Positions 35,082-43,470 of a DNA stretch of 64,000 nucleotides are shown one piece after another (the first letter of the stretch is position 1; each line of letters opens with the position of its first letter). The notes under the pieces were generated by a model. That model was not told the origin of the DNA and did not search any database. It saw nothing but the letters and a program-made list of their open reading frames with translations. Position numbers and translations under genes: made by a program. Source of the stretch: an uncultured Clostridia bacterium (GTDB lineage: Bacteria; Bacillota; Clostridia; UMGS1883); assembly GCA_947629005.1 (NCBI GenBank), contig CANRCD010000002.1, positions 1-64,000 of the forward strand, read 5' to 3'.

Positions 35082-37949
35082 TTACCGCGCCGCCATATCC
35101 AGCAGGCGGAAGATCATGGCGCAGGCTTCGGCCCGCGTGGCCGCACGTTTAGGCGCGAAGGTGGAGGTTTCGGTGCCGGTTACGAGCCCGAGATTGACTC
35201 CCTTGCCCACGCTGCTTACTGCCCAGTCCGAAATTTCACCGCTGTCGTAGAACCATTTTGTGGAGCCCGCCTCGGCCTCGCCGCAAAGCCGCTCGTAAAG
35301 GCGGATGAGCATTACGGTCAGCTCCTCACGGTTCACCGGCACGTCAGGTGAAAATTCGCTTTCCGATGTACCGTTTATAACGCCCAGCGAGCCCAGCGAG
35401 GCCACGTCGGCTGAGTACCATGCGTCCGCGGGGACGTCGGCAAAGCTCCTTACACCGGCCCGTGCGCCGAAGGCTCGCCTCAGAATGGCCGCCAGTTCGG
35501 CCCGCGTGATTTTGCCGTCAGGCGAGAAGGAGGCCTCCGTCCGGCCCTTTATAACGCCGGAATTATAAAGCGGCAGCACGTATTCCTTCGCCCAGTGATT
35601 CATCATGTCGCTAAAGGGCAGAGCGCCGCCGTCCTCCGACAGCGTTACGGGTGAAAAATCCGGCTCGTCGGCCGCGTTATTCTCCGTTTTTTGGTCGTTG
35701 CGCTGCGGGAGATAGTCGTCGTCTCTCAGTTCGCCGATGGCGAGCGGAACGCTTTGAACCGGAAAGCCGCTGAGCCCTGTGATTGCACAAATCGGCGTGA
35801 CCTCGGCGTAAACATAGCGGCCGACAAGGTCTGCTCGCACGACGAAGGACAGCCCGCCGCCTACGCGTACAGGCTCGCCGCCGGCGCTCATGCCGTACCA
35901 GCTTATGGCACAGGCCGAGGCGTCGTTCGTGGGATCCATATTATTGAAAAACTCAAATTCAACGCTGAGCTCGGCTCCGGATTCCGCCCGTCCCGTAACC
36001 CTTGGGGGCGAGGCCGTGACAATGGAGCGGAAGAGCTCGACGTTATCAAGCCATAAATCTATGCCGCCGTATTCCGAACTGATATAGAGCAGCAGGCGGC
36101 CTATCATTTCAAAATCGGGCTGAAAAAGCTCGAAGATGTCCTCGCCGCTCGACGACTGAACGACCGGTATCCGCTCGCCGTCAACGGTTTCGATAAAGGC
36201 GGTCACCTCGGCATTTGTGCCGCCCAAAATACCGGCCTTAAAGGCATAGGGCACGCCCTCGTAAAGGTGCATATATGAGTTGTTCATCACTATCGCGTAA
36301 TCGCCGTCCGAGGTCACGCGCGCAAAGCGGCCGTCTACGTTTTCCTCGATTTTCAGCCGAGCGGGTGAGGCCGCAGCCCAGCGCGACCCCGCGGCATAGC
36401 TTTCAAAGCCGCCGTCGGCCACATTGTCGTGACTGACGGTGAAGAACAGGCTGGCGCTCAAATCTTGATTGCCGGCCGATACAGCGAAAATTTCATACTC
36501 GCCCTCAATAGCGTCGGGAAAAACGGCAATTCCTCCGTCCACGAGCTCCACGCCCTGTCCCTCGGGATAGAGCGAAAGCTTGCATCTGCCGCTCATTATC
36601 TCGCCGGCCTGATCGCGGATATAGGCGTTCAGCGGGTAAACCGTAGCGGTGTCGGGCAGGGATATATTTCCCGGCGCGTGCAGCGTCAGAAAAGTTTCGT
36701 CCGGCGGTTCGGGCGCCAGCGAGGGGCTGCCCACGCTGATAATGCCAGGCTCAGCCGTGCTGAAATTTAGGCTCAGATTATAAATACCGCTGGCCTCGGG
36801 GGTAAACGCGGCAAAAACCTCGGTCCAGTCGCCGGCGGAAAGGTTTATTATATTGATAACGACTTCGCCGTCCAGTGAAAGAGCGGTGTTCTGTGAGTAA
36901 GCCGAAATGTCCGAGCCGCTGTCCACCCGTACCAGCGCGCGGAAAACGTACATAACGCCCTCCACCAACACAAGCGGCTCCGTGGGGCGCAGCGTTGCAT
37001 AATAGCCGTAAGGGCCGGATGTTTCGGTAAAAAGCGTCATATAGCTGCCAAAATAGCCGCTGCCAAAGTCATAGCCTCCGTCGGTCTCCCAAAATTCCCC
37101 GTCATTGTCGAAGGCGGGGTTTTTGAGCAGGTTTTTCGTAAGCGTTACCCTCAGCGAGACCTGCGGCAACGAAAGGTAGTCCGGCGGGGTGCACACGAGA
37201 GTGAACGAGGCGCCGTCCGGACAGGCCTCGCCTACGGTTACTGCGCCGGTGAGCTCGTCAAAGTATACGTCCGCCGGCAAATCCTCAGCCGTCAGGGACG
37301 AAACGCCCGCCAGCACGCTGATCATCTCGCCTTCGGCTGTGCGGGCTTCCACTCCGTAGCGCGTTTCCCGCACGCCCGCCACCGGAATCGTCAGCTCCGA
37401 AGGACCGCTTATGGTCAGGCTTTCGGGGCTGACGCTTACGCGGCTTATCTCAAGGCGGTCAATGAAAAAGCCGACGTACGGGTCGCCGTTTTTCAGCTCC
37501 AGCGAAAAGCCGTAGTCCGCATTCTCCGGCACCATGAAAAAGGCCGAAGCCGTAGTCCAACCCTCGCCGAAGCCGTTAAATTCGAACACAATGTTGTCGG
37601 TGCCCTCGCCGAAGCGGGTGTTTGCCGTGACATCGCCGCTTGTCGTACTCAGCGGGTCCATTGCGTCAAAGGATATTCTGTATATTTCGCCCGCGTTCAG
37701 TGGGATAGCGTCCATAGAGTAAAGGACATGAGATATTTTGCCGTCCGTTTCCTCGCCGTAGGGGTTGTTCACCAACAGGGAACAGTCGCCGTCAGTGCAG
37801 GTCTCATCGGTCTGAATCCCTCCGTCCCAATGGCTTAAGCCTGCGGCGGTCTCGAAGCTGTCAAAAAGAAGGCTACCCTCATCGTCGGCGCAGACCGGCG
37901 CGGCAAAAACGGCTAAAATCAGTGATATTAAAAGCAGCAGTCTGCGCAT
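35082..37949 (-). CDS. Secreted S-layer-homology protein with CBM-like modules
   Basis: A 955-residue exported protein. The signal peptide (RRLLLLISLILAVFAAPVCA) is followed by a carbohydrate-binding-like module (about 25-170; LLFDSFETAAGLSHWDGG), a second and third beta-sandwich module (about 270-410 and 500-660; GDWTEVFAAFTPEASGIYNL), and a linker. The C-terminus (about 770-955) has three SLH repeats: FSDMMNHWAKEYVLPLYNSG, SFADVPADAWYSADVASLGS and FYDSGEISDWAVSSVGKGVN. SLH repeats bind pyruvylated wall polymers, so the protein is held on the cell surface. GGAGGG precedes the ATG. The modules suggest glycan binding; no catalytic domain was recognised. Confidence 0.9.
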   Translation of the reverse strand: MRRLLLLISLILAVFAAPVCADDEGSLLFDSFETAAGLSHWDGGIQTDETCTDGDCSLLVNNPYGEETDGKISHVLYSMDAIPLNAGEIYRISFDAMDPLSTTSGDVTANTRFGEGTDNIVFEFNGFGEGWTTASAFFMVPENADYGFSLELKNGDPYVGFFIDRLEISRVSVSPESLTISGPSELTIPVAGVRETRYGVEARTAEGEMISVLAGVSSLTAEDLPADVYFDELTGAVTVGEACPDGASFTLVCTPPDYLSLPQVSLRVTLTKNLLKNPAFDNDGEFWETDGGYDFGSGYFGSYMTLFTETSGPYGYYATLRPTEPLVLVEGVMYVFRALVRVDSGSDISAYSQNTALSLDGEVVINIINLSAGDWTEVFAAFTPEASGIYNLSLNFSTAEPGIISVGSPSLAPEPPDETFLTLHAPGNISLPDTATVYPLNAYIRDQAGEIMSGRCKLSLYPEGQGVELVDGGIAVFPDAIEGEYEIFAVSAGNQDLSASLFFTVSHDNVADGGFESYAAGSRWAAASPARLKIEENVDGRFARVTSDGDYAIVMNNSYMHLYEGVPYAFKAGILGGTNAEVTAFIETVDGERIPVVQSSSGEDIFELFQPDFEMIGRLLLYISSEYGGIDLWLDNVELFRSIVTASPPRVTGRAESGAELSVEFEFFNNMDPTNDASACAISWYGMSAGGEPVRVGGGLSFVVRADLVGRYVYAEVTPICAITGLSGFPVQSVPLAIGELRDDDYLPQRNDQKTENNAADEPDFSPVTLSEDGGALPFSDMMNHWAKEYVLPLYNSGVIKGRTEASFSPDGKITRAELAAILRRAFGARAGVRSFADVPADAWYSADVASLGSLGVINGTSESEFSPDVPVNREELTVMLIRLYERLCGEAEAGSTKWFYDSGEISDWAVSSVGKGVNLGLVTGTETSTFAPKRAATRAEACAMIFRLLDMAAR

Positions 37950-37983
37950 GGGGAAGCCCTCCTTCCGATAATTATTTATAATA

Positions 37984-38012
37984 ATTATAGCATAACGGCC
38001 ATTGTTTGTCCA
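37984..38012 (-). promoter_or_regulatory. Promoter of the 955-residue SLH gene
   Basis: Minus strand: -35 TGGACA (38007-38012), 17-nt spacer, perfect TATAAT (37984-37989). Confidence 0.75.
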
Positions 38013-38037
38013 TAATATTTGTGAAAAATTAATAAAA

Positions 38038-38061
38038 ATTCGGAGGCTGAAGCTTCCGAAT
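38038..38061 (-). terminator. Terminator after the stalk-domain/parvulin gene
   Basis: 11-bp stem (38038-38048 with 38051-38061, one G-T pair), followed on the minus strand by TTTTATTAATTTTT. Confidence 0.75.
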
Positions 38062-38075
38062 AAAGAGTCGTTTGA

Positions 38076-39374
38076 TTAATCCGCTACGGTAAAATCATCG
38101 GAAATTGTAATTTCGGCCTTGCTAAACCACTGATTGATAAGGTCTTGCAGCTTGGAAAGCTCCTTAGTCCTTGCAGCGCCGGTTTTGAGATAGTCGCCGT
38201 CCTCAAGCGGAAGCCGCCGGATTATGTGGAAGCCGTAGAGCGAGCGGACAGGCGCGGGGCTGTATTCGCCCACCGCGAGGGCGCGGGCGTTTTGATAAAA
38301 TTCGTCCACCATTTCTCCTTCGGCAAACACATAGCTCCCGTTCGTCAGCATACCCGGGTCGTCGTTGTATTCGCGGATGAGGGCCTCAAAATCCTCGCCG
38401 CCGTTGAGCTTTTCGATGACCTCGCGGGCGCGGGCCTCGGCCTCCTCCTCGGTGCGGCCGTCAAAGGAAACGAGGATGTGCTGCGCCTTGGTGAAGTTGT
38501 CGTCGCCCCAGCCGATCTCCTCCGGCGCTACGCTGCACTCGCCGCCCTCAGAGGTAAGGCTTTTCATCAGCTTCTCATTAAGAGCAAAGCGGCGTAAGCA
38601 CCTTTCGCAGGCTGCGGCATACGGCCCGCCATCCGAAAACAGCGGCATATTCTCAGCAAACTCCATATCCTCATCGGTGACTGTCAGGCCACGGCTTTCG
38701 GCGATTTGCGCCGGTATGACGAGCGATATAACGCTGCCGAAGGCCTTCCCGTCAATCGTGCCATCGTTATTGCCGGAATATACAGTCGCGCCGTCGGCCG
38801 CAAGGGCTGCGCACATAACGTAATAATCCGAAAGGTAAATGTCCTCGCCGTTCACGGTGGCGAGAACTCTGTCCTCAAAGACAGGCTTGGCAATGGTTAT
38901 GGTTTGGCTTTCGCCGTCCCAGACCACCGCGTAGCCAAAGCTTTCCATAACGAAACGGGCGGGTATCATGGTTCTTCCGTCAATAATCACGGGCGAGGCG
39001 TCCAGCTCTGTGGTTTTTATTTCCCAGACATTACCGATTGTGCCCCAAGTGAGCTCGCGGAGAGTCGCCCTTGTGTCGCCGATTGTGAGCAGAAGCTCCA
39101 GCTCGTCGATTTTAAGGCTGACCATCTGCGCGGCCTCGCTCCAGCTGACCTCGCCGCCAAGCTCCTCGATTATGGCGCGGATCGGCACAAGCGTGCGGCC
39201 GTTTATAATTACCGGCGCGGCGCCACGGTCAGGGTCGATCTCCTTTTGCTCGCCGTCCACGGTCATCATCGGGTCGCCTATGCGCAGGACTATGGTTTTG
39301 TCCGCCCCCTCGCCGAAGGCGCAAAGCGGCAGCGCAAGGCACAAAATAAGTAGAATTGCGGTTAATTTTCTCAT
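38076..39374 (-). CDS. Copper amine oxidase-type stalk domain fused to parvulin isomerase
   Basis: A 432-residue exported protein with a signal peptide (MRKLTAILLILCLALPLCAF). Residues about 30-165 form the stalk domain first described in copper amine oxidases, with the repeated phrases VIINGRTLVPIRAIIEELGG and VIIDGRTMIPARFVMESFGY. A PrsA/SurA-like helical part follows (about 170-280), then a parvulin domain (about 290-385; KAQHILVSFDGRTEEEAEAR; RSLYGFHIIRRL). It would help fold secreted proteins. The stalk fused to a foldase is a less usual pairing. ATG 39374 follows AGAGGG; the start 30 nt upstream lacks a site. Confidence 0.9.
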   Translation of the reverse strand: MRKLTAILLILCLALPLCAFGEGADKTIVLRIGDPMMTVDGEQKEIDPDRGAAPVIINGRTLVPIRAIIEELGGEVSWSEAAQMVSLKIDELELLLTIGDTRATLRELTWGTIGNVWEIKTTELDASPVIIDGRTMIPARFVMESFGYAVVWDGESQTITIAKPVFEDRVLATVNGEDIYLSDYYVMCAALAADGATVYSGNNDGTIDGKAFGSVISLVIPAQIAESRGLTVTDEDMEFAENMPLFSDGGPYAAACERCLRRFALNEKLMKSLTSEGGECSVAPEEIGWGDDNFTKAQHILVSFDGRTEEEAEARAREVIEKLNGGEDFEALIREYNDDPGMLTNGSYVFAEGEMVDEFYQNARALAVGEYSPAPVRSLYGFHIIRRLPLEDGDYLKTGAARTKELSKLQDLINQWFSKAEITISDDFTVAD

Positions 39375-39394
39375 ATTTATCCCTCTTTTGATTA

Positions 39395-39423
39395 ATTCTA
39401 TCATAAACGCGCTATGATGTCAA
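39395..39423 (-). promoter_or_regulatory. Promoter of the stalk-domain/parvulin gene
   Basis: Minus strand: perfect TTGACA (39418-39423), 17-nt spacer, -10 TAGAAT (39395-39400). Confidence 0.75.
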
Positions 39424-39504
39424 GCGGCGAAAAGATTGGTTTGTCTTTGCGGGAAAAGGCCGTTTTTGTGCCCGTTCCGCCCGCCGCAAATGCTTTTGCC
39501 ACGT

Positions 39505-39530
39505 AAAAAGCCGCCATCGGGCGGCTTTTT
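39505..39530 (-). terminator. Terminator of the rplJL transcript
   Basis: 11-bp stem (39505-39515 with 39520-39530), GGCGGC core and T-run on the minus strand, 20 nt after the rplL stop. Confidence 0.85.
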
Positions 39531-39549
39531 TGCGAATGTATGAGCTTTT

Positions 39550-39918
39550 TTACTTAAGCTCTACCTTAGCGCCAACTTCCTCAAGCTGAGCCTTGTACTT
39601 CTCGGCATCTTCCTTGGAAACGGCCTCCTTAAGAGTGGTGGGAGCGCCGTCAACGGCAGCTTTGGCTTCTTTCAGACCAAGACCGGTGATCTCACGAACA
39701 ACCTTGATGACCTTGATCTTCTCGGCGCCGGCGTCGGTCAGAACTACGTTGAATTCGGTCTGTTCCTCAACGGCAGCTGCGGGGCCGGCTGCAACGCCGG
39801 CAACGGCAACGGGAGCGGCGGCGCTTACGCCGAACTCCTCCTCCATAGCCTTTACGAGATCGGCAACCTCAAGCAGCTTGAGCTCCTTTATGGCGTCTAC
39901 GATTTCCTGAATAGACAT
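39550..39918 (-). CDS. rplL: Ribosomal protein bL12 (L7/L12)
   Basis: A 122-residue stalk protein of the 50S subunit that recruits translation factors. The N-terminal dimer domain ([20 protein letters not shown]), an Ala-rich hinge (about 33-50) and the C-terminal factor-binding domain ([34 protein letters not shown]) are all present. It lies 53 nt after rplJ and ends the ribosomal run: a terminator follows and rpoB does not, unlike the common rplKAJL-rpoBC order. Confidence 0.97.
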   Translation of the reverse strand: MSIQEIVDAIKELKLLEVADLVKAMEEEFGVSAAAPVAVAGVAAGPAAAVEEQTEFNVVLTDAGAEKIKVIKVVREITGLGLKEAKAAVDGAPTTLKEAVSKEDAEKYKAQLEEVGAKVELK

Positions 39919-39971
39919 AATCTTTACCTCCGATATTTTAAATTTTTAATTCTTTTGGATTTGTACCGAGC

Positions 39972-40601
39972 TTACTCGGCGGCGGGAGCCTCCTCGGCAG
40001 GGGCTTCAGCGGAAACGGCCTCGGCGGCAGGCTCCTCTGCGGGAGCTTCGGCGGCGGGGGCTTCCTCTGCGGGAGCTTCAGCGGCGGGCTTTACGATGTC
40101 CGCGGGTTCAACGCCGTTGTCGATAAGGGCTTGCAGCGTCCTGGCGAGCTTGCTTGCGGGGGCGTTCAGGCTGCCCATAACCATGGCGATAAGGGTCTCG
40201 CGGTTGGGAGTGTCGGCGAGCTTCTTGATTTCGTCAAGGCTTATGACCTTTCCGTCAAGAAAACCGCTCTTGATTTCCAGCTTTTCATTATCCTTGGCAA
40301 AATCGGCTATGACCTTCGCGGGGGCGACCTCGTCAGTCATGCTGACAGCCATGGCCGTGGGGCCGTTAAGGATGGGATCAAGCTCGTCAAAGCCGACCTC
40401 CTTGGCCGCAAGGCGGGCAAGAGTGTTCTTGATTACCTTGTAGTCAACGCCGGCCTCGCGCAGCTTGTTGCGAAGCTTGGTGTCCTGCTCGACAGTGAGA
40501 CCGCAGTAATCAACCAGCACACCCGAAACAGCGGATTTGAACTGCTCCGAAAGACCGGCGACTATCTGCTTTTTTTCTTCGAGAACTTTCTGGCTAGGCA
40601 T
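39972..40601 (-). CDS. rplJ: Ribosomal protein uL10 with Ala/Glu-rich C-terminal extension
   Basis: A 209-residue protein anchoring the L7/L12 stalk to 23S rRNA. Residues 1-165 match bacterial L10 (KKQIVAGLSEQFKSAVSGVL; KNTLARLAAKEVGFDELDPI). The last 40 or so residues are a low-complexity tail of Ala, Glu and Pro (AEAPAEEAPAAEAPAEEPAA), so the protein is longer than the usual 165-175. Archaeal and eukaryotic stalk proteins have acidic tails, but such tails are not standard in bacterial L10. It is preceded by an L10 leader, through which L10-L12 normally represses its own synthesis. GAGGTGAG precedes the ATG. Confidence 0.97.
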   Translation of the reverse strand: MPSQKVLEEKKQIVAGLSEQFKSAVSGVLVDYCGLTVEQDTKLRNKLREAGVDYKVIKNTLARLAAKEVGFDELDPILNGPTAMAVSMTDEVAPAKVIADFAKDNEKLEIKSGFLDGKVISLDEIKKLADTPNRETLIAMVMGSLNAPASKLARTLQALIDNGVEPADIVKPAAEAPAEEAPAAEAPAEEPAAEAVSAEAPAEEAPAAE

Positions 40602-40619
40602 ATTTTCTCACCTCACAAA

Positions 40620-40740
40620 TTTTAAATAAATTAACGGGGCCCTTGCCGCAGACGAGACGCAAGGAACCCCGCAAAAATCGCGTGTTTCTTTCCTCGGCGG
40701 GGCTTATTGGTGCCCGCTGTCTGCGGAAGGTATTTAATTT
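40620..40740 (-). ncRNA. Ribosomal protein L10 leader
   Basis: Minus strand, between promoter 40752-40780 and rplJ. The transcript starts with CCTTCCGCAGACAGCGGGCA, pairs distantly with CGTCTGCGGCAAGG, and contains GCGGGGTTCC, all features of the L10-leader family. It binds the L10-L12 complex for autogenous repression of rplJL. The boundaries are approximate. Confidence 0.8.
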
Positions 40741-40751
40741 TTACAAAAGCC

Positions 40752-40780
40752 ATTATATACCAAAGACAAGGCTTTGTCAA
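40752..40780 (-). promoter_or_regulatory. Consensus promoter of rplJL
   Basis: Minus strand: perfect TTGACA (40775-40780), 17-nt spacer, perfect TATAAT (40752-40757). It overlaps the region just after the rplA stop and gives rplJL a transcript separate from rplKA. Confidence 0.85.
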
Positions 40781-40798
40781 GGACTTTTGCGAAAAATT

Positions 40799-41491
40799 TT
40801 ACATAAAGCGCGCGCCGTTCAGCTTGATGCCGGGGCCCATGGTGCTGGCAATAGCCACGCTCTTAAGGTAGGTGCCCTTGGCGGCGGCGGGCTTGGCGCG
40901 AACGATGGCCTGCATGAGGGTATTCAAATTCTCGCCGAGCTTTTCGGGGCCGAACGAGGCCTTGCCGATTGGGCAGTGGATGATATTGGTCTTGTCAAGA
41001 CGGTATTCGATTTTACCGGCCTTGACCTCGGTAATGGCGCGTTCAACGTCGGGGCTTACAGTGCCGGCCTTGGGGTTGGGCATAAGGCCCTTGGGACCGA
41101 GAATACGGGCAATGCGGCCCACAACGCCCATCATGTCGGGCGTTGCGATAACAACGTCGAAATCGAACCAGTTGTCGTTCTGGATTTTGGCAACGTAATC
41201 CTCTGCGCCGACATAATCCGCGCCGGCTGCCAGCGCCTTGTCTACGTTTTCACCTTTGGCGAAAACGAGCACGCGTACGTTTTTGCCGGTGCCGTTGGGG
41301 AGAACTACCGCGCCGCGAACCTGCTGGTCTGCGTGACGGGAATCAACGCCCAGCTTGATGTGGGCCTCTATAGTCTCGTCAAACTTGGCGCTGGCCGTCT
41401 TTACGACGAGCTCCAGAGCCTCGGCAGGATCATACTGCTTGCCGGCCTCGATGAGCTTCGCGCCGGCTTGATATTTCTTACCGTGTTTCAT
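40799..41491 (-). CDS. rplA: Ribosomal protein uL1
   Basis: A 230-residue protein of the L1 stalk of the 50S subunit that helps release deacylated tRNA. Family phrases: [59 protein letters not shown] and the C-terminal [20 protein letters not shown] precedes the ATG. It lies 55 nt downstream of rplK in the same transcript; rplJL then has its own promoter. L1 commonly represses rplKA by binding the leader. Confidence 0.97.
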   Translation of the reverse strand: MKHGKKYQAGAKLIEAGKQYDPAEALELVVKTASAKFDETIEAHIKLGVDSRHADQQVRGAVVLPNGTGKNVRVLVFAKGENVDKALAAGADYVGAEDYVAKIQNDNWFDFDVVIATPDMMGVVGRIARILGPKGLMPNPKAGTVSPDVERAITEVKAGKIEYRLDKTNIIHCPIGKASFGPEKLGENLNTLMQAIVRAKPAAAKGTYLKSVAIASTMGPGIKLNGARFM

Positions 41492-41546
41492 GCTTAATTA
41501 CCTCCTTGTGGTATGCGGGAAAAATCCCTCCCACGTTTTAAAAAAC

Positions 41547-41972
41547 TTATTCCTCTACTGTTACGCCCATCGAGCGGGCCGTTCCGGCAATCATGCTCAT
41601 AGCGGCTTCAAGGCTTGCCGCGTTGAGGTCGGGCATTTTCTGCTCGGCGATGGCCTGAAGATCGGCCTTCTTGAGAGTAGCAACCTTCGTCTTATTGGGA
41701 ACGCCGCTGCCGCTTTCAATTTTGCAGGCCTTTTTGATGAGGACAGCCGCGGGTGGCGTCTTCGTCACAAAGGTGAAGGATCTGTCGGCGTAAACAGTAA
41801 TTATTACAGGGATAATTAAGCCTGCGTCCTTAGCTGTTCTCTCGTTAAATTCCTTCGTAAACTGCACGATGTTAACACCGTGCTGGCCAAGTGCGGGGCC
41901 GACCGGAGGGGCCGGAGTCGCCTTGCCTGCGGGGATCTGCAATTTGATGTAGCCTGTTACTTTCTGTGCCAT
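41547..41972 (-). CDS. rplK: Ribosomal protein uL11
   Basis: A 141-residue protein of the GTPase-associated centre. The N-terminal domain ([40 protein letters not shown]) and the C-terminal 23S-binding domain ([34 protein letters not shown]) are complete. It follows nusG after a 164-nt leader region and precedes rplA. AAGGAGG is present about 8 nt before the ATG. Confidence 0.97.
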   Translation of the reverse strand: MAQKVTGYIKLQIPAGKATPAPPVGPALGQHGVNIVQFTKEFNERTAKDAGLIIPVIITVYADRSFTFVTKTPPAAVLIKKACKIESGSGVPNKTKVATLKKADLQAIAEQKMPDLNAASLEAAMSMIAGTARSMGVTVEE

Positions 41973-42136
41973 TATCTGTGCACCTCCTTAGAGAAAAAAT
42001 GTGGTAGCGGCACAGGAGCCTCGCATTGCGATGCCGTCCGTGCCTTAGCGGATTGTGTGGCCCTCCTTTTGGGGCTTTAGCCCGCCGGCGGCCATCCTCC
42101 CACTTATATAACAGGGAAACCCATGGGGCGCCCCGG
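41973..42136 (-). other. Untranslated leader between nusG and rplK
   Basis: 164 nt without a gene. On the minus strand it holds several short GC-rich hairpins, such as GGCCGCCGGCGGGC and GGGCTAAAGCCC. By position it is where ribosomal protein L1 or L11 feedback sites are found in other bacteria. I see no promoter of the usual form inside it, so it is probably an internal 5' control region. Confidence 0.45.
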
Positions 42137-42673
42137 TTATTCGAGCGGTTCAACTTGACGGAAATCGAATTCCACCTGCATTTCACGGCCGCCGAACATG
42201 GTGACCATGACGCTGACCGTTTTACGGTCCTTGTTGATTTCAAGCACCTCTCCCATGAAGCCTTCCATGGAGCCTTCGTTAATGCGCACGGTGTCGCCGA
42301 CATTGTAGTTAAGCTCGGTCTCCACCGTCTCAACGCCCATTCTTTCAACCTCCCTGTCCGAGAGGGGAACGGGCTCGCTTCCCGGACCCACAAAGCCTGT
42401 GCAGCCGCGGGTGTTCCTGACTATATACCATGTTTCGTTTGTCATTATCATTTTAACGAAAACATAGCCGGGGTAAATTTTGCGCTGAACGACCTTTTTC
42501 GTGCCGTCCTCCTTCTCCTCCACAACCTCCTGCGTGGGGATGCGGACGTCGGCAATGAGATGGCTTATTCCACGGTTTTCAACAATCTTTTCGATGCTGT
42601 CCTTTACCTTGTTTTCGTATTCGGTTATGGTATGGGCAACATACCATTTAAGCTCGTCGCTTGTCTTAATCAT
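42137..42673 (-). CDS. nusG: Transcription termination/antitermination protein NusG
   Basis: A 178-residue elongation factor that binds RNA polymerase and links it to Rho or the ribosome. The NGN domain is visible (KWYVAHTITEYENKVKDSIE; IYPGYVFVKMIMTNETWYIV; TRGCTGFVGPG), and the KOW domain follows (VGDTVRINEGSMEGFMGEVL). It lies 18 nt after secE and upstream of rplK, the conserved secE-nusG-rplK order. Confidence 0.97.
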   Translation of the reverse strand: MIKTSDELKWYVAHTITEYENKVKDSIEKIVENRGISHLIADVRIPTQEVVEEKEDGTKKVVQRKIYPGYVFVKMIMTNETWYIVRNTRGCTGFVGPGSEPVPLSDREVERMGVETVETELNYNVGDTVRINEGSMEGFMGEVLEINKDRKTVSVMVTMFGGREMQVEFDFRQVEPLE

Positions 42674-42691
42674 TGCCCTTTCCCCCGCCGT

Positions 42692-42907
42692 TTATCTGCC
42701 AAGAACTAAGCCGGCAAGCATGGAAAACAGAGAATCCAGACCGAAAAGGATAATACCGACCACCAAAATGGCGGCGATAACGATGACGGTGTTGTTCACG
42801 AGCTGCTTTCTGGTGGGCCAAACCACCTTTTTAAGCTCGGACTTGGTGGCCCTAAAGCCCTTTGAGGCGCGGGCGACGATACCTTCCTTTTTTACATCTT
42901 CTGCCAT
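42692..42907 (-). CDS. secE: Preprotein translocase subunit SecE
   Basis: A 71-residue single-span subunit of the SecYEG channel. The amphipathic part (SKGFRATKSELKKVVWPTRK) and the conserved WPTRKQ before the membrane helix (VIVIAAILVVGIILFGLDSL) are diagnostic. ATG 42907 follows AAAGGG at normal spacing; the GTG 9 nt upstream would overlap the ribosome binding site. It sits between rpmG and nusG. Confidence 0.96.
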   Translation of the reverse strand: MAEDVKKEGIVARASKGFRATKSELKKVVWPTRKQLVNNTVIVIAAILVVGIILFGLDSLFSMLAGLVLGR

Positions 42908-42919
42908 TTTAATCACCCT

Positions 42920-43069
42920 TTACTTAGTTTCCCTGTGCAGCGTGTGCTTGCGGCAGAAACGGCAGTACTTAGAAAGCTCGATCCTGTCGGGGGTATTCTT
43001 CTTTTCCTTCATTGTGTCGTAGTTCCTTTGCTTGCACTCTGTGCAGGCCAGCGTGATTTTGACTCTCAT
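42920..43069 (-). CDS. rpmG: Ribosomal protein bL33 (zinc-binding form)
   Basis: A 49-residue protein: [20 protein letters not shown] at the start and [16 protein letters not shown] at the end. C9, C12, C36 and C39 form the zinc ribbon of the C+ type of L33. The start ATG 43069 follows GAAAGGA by 9 nt; ATGs slightly upstream are in other frames or too close to the site. First gene of the rpmG-secE-nusG run. Confidence 0.97.
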   Translation of the reverse strand: MRVKITLACTECKQRNYDTMKEKKNTPDRIELSKYCRFCRKHTLHRETK

Positions 43070-43202
43070 GCCATTCATTCCTTTCATTTATGCGGGCAGT
43101 TGCCCCACGTAAACTCCCTCAATGCCGGAAGGCGGCGATTTTCATTTGCTTAAACGGCGCGCAACGGCGCACAATAAAAAAGCCTTCTCACGAGGTAAAA
43201 CC

Positions 43203-43231
43203 ATATTACCACATTCGCCTCCGCTTGTCAA
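43203..43231 (-). promoter_or_regulatory. Promoter of rpmG-secE-nusG-rplKA
   Basis: Minus strand: perfect TTGACA (43226-43231), 17-nt spacer, -10 TAATAT (43203-43208). A leader of about 125 nt follows before rpmG. The divergent rpsB promoter is 51 nt away. Confidence 0.8.
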
Positions 43232-43281
43232 GCTATTTTTGAAAATTTTTTCTCTTTTTAGAATTTTTTTTCAAAAAGAGC

Positions 43282-43310
43282 TTGCAATCGGTGAAAAACT
43301 GTGGTACAAT
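43282..43310 (+). promoter_or_regulatory. Promoter of rpsB-tsf
   Basis: -35 TTGCAA (43282-43287), 17-nt spacer, -10 TACAAT (43305-43310). Confidence 0.8.
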
Positions 43311-43316
43311 AATGCG

Positions 43317-43460
43317 GCACGAAAACCGTGCACTACACACACCATCTGAGCCTTGGCCGTGTGCCTTCCTTTAAATAGGGGGTTGGCCCGTGCGTGGACG
43401 GTGGTGGCGGCCGCGCCCGCGTGGCATGAGCGGGCGGCGGAAAACTAAAATAATCGGAGG
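43317..43460 (+). other. GC-rich untranslated leader of rpsB
   Basis: About 150 nt of transcribed, gene-free sequence between the promoter and rpsB. It begins with a GCACGAAAACCGTGC hairpin and includes further GC-rich inverted repeats around 43385-43440. S2 feedback leaders are known in several bacterial groups, so an autoregulatory role is possible. I do not recognise a defined family. Confidence 0.45.
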
Positions 43461-43470
43461 TGTTTTATTC

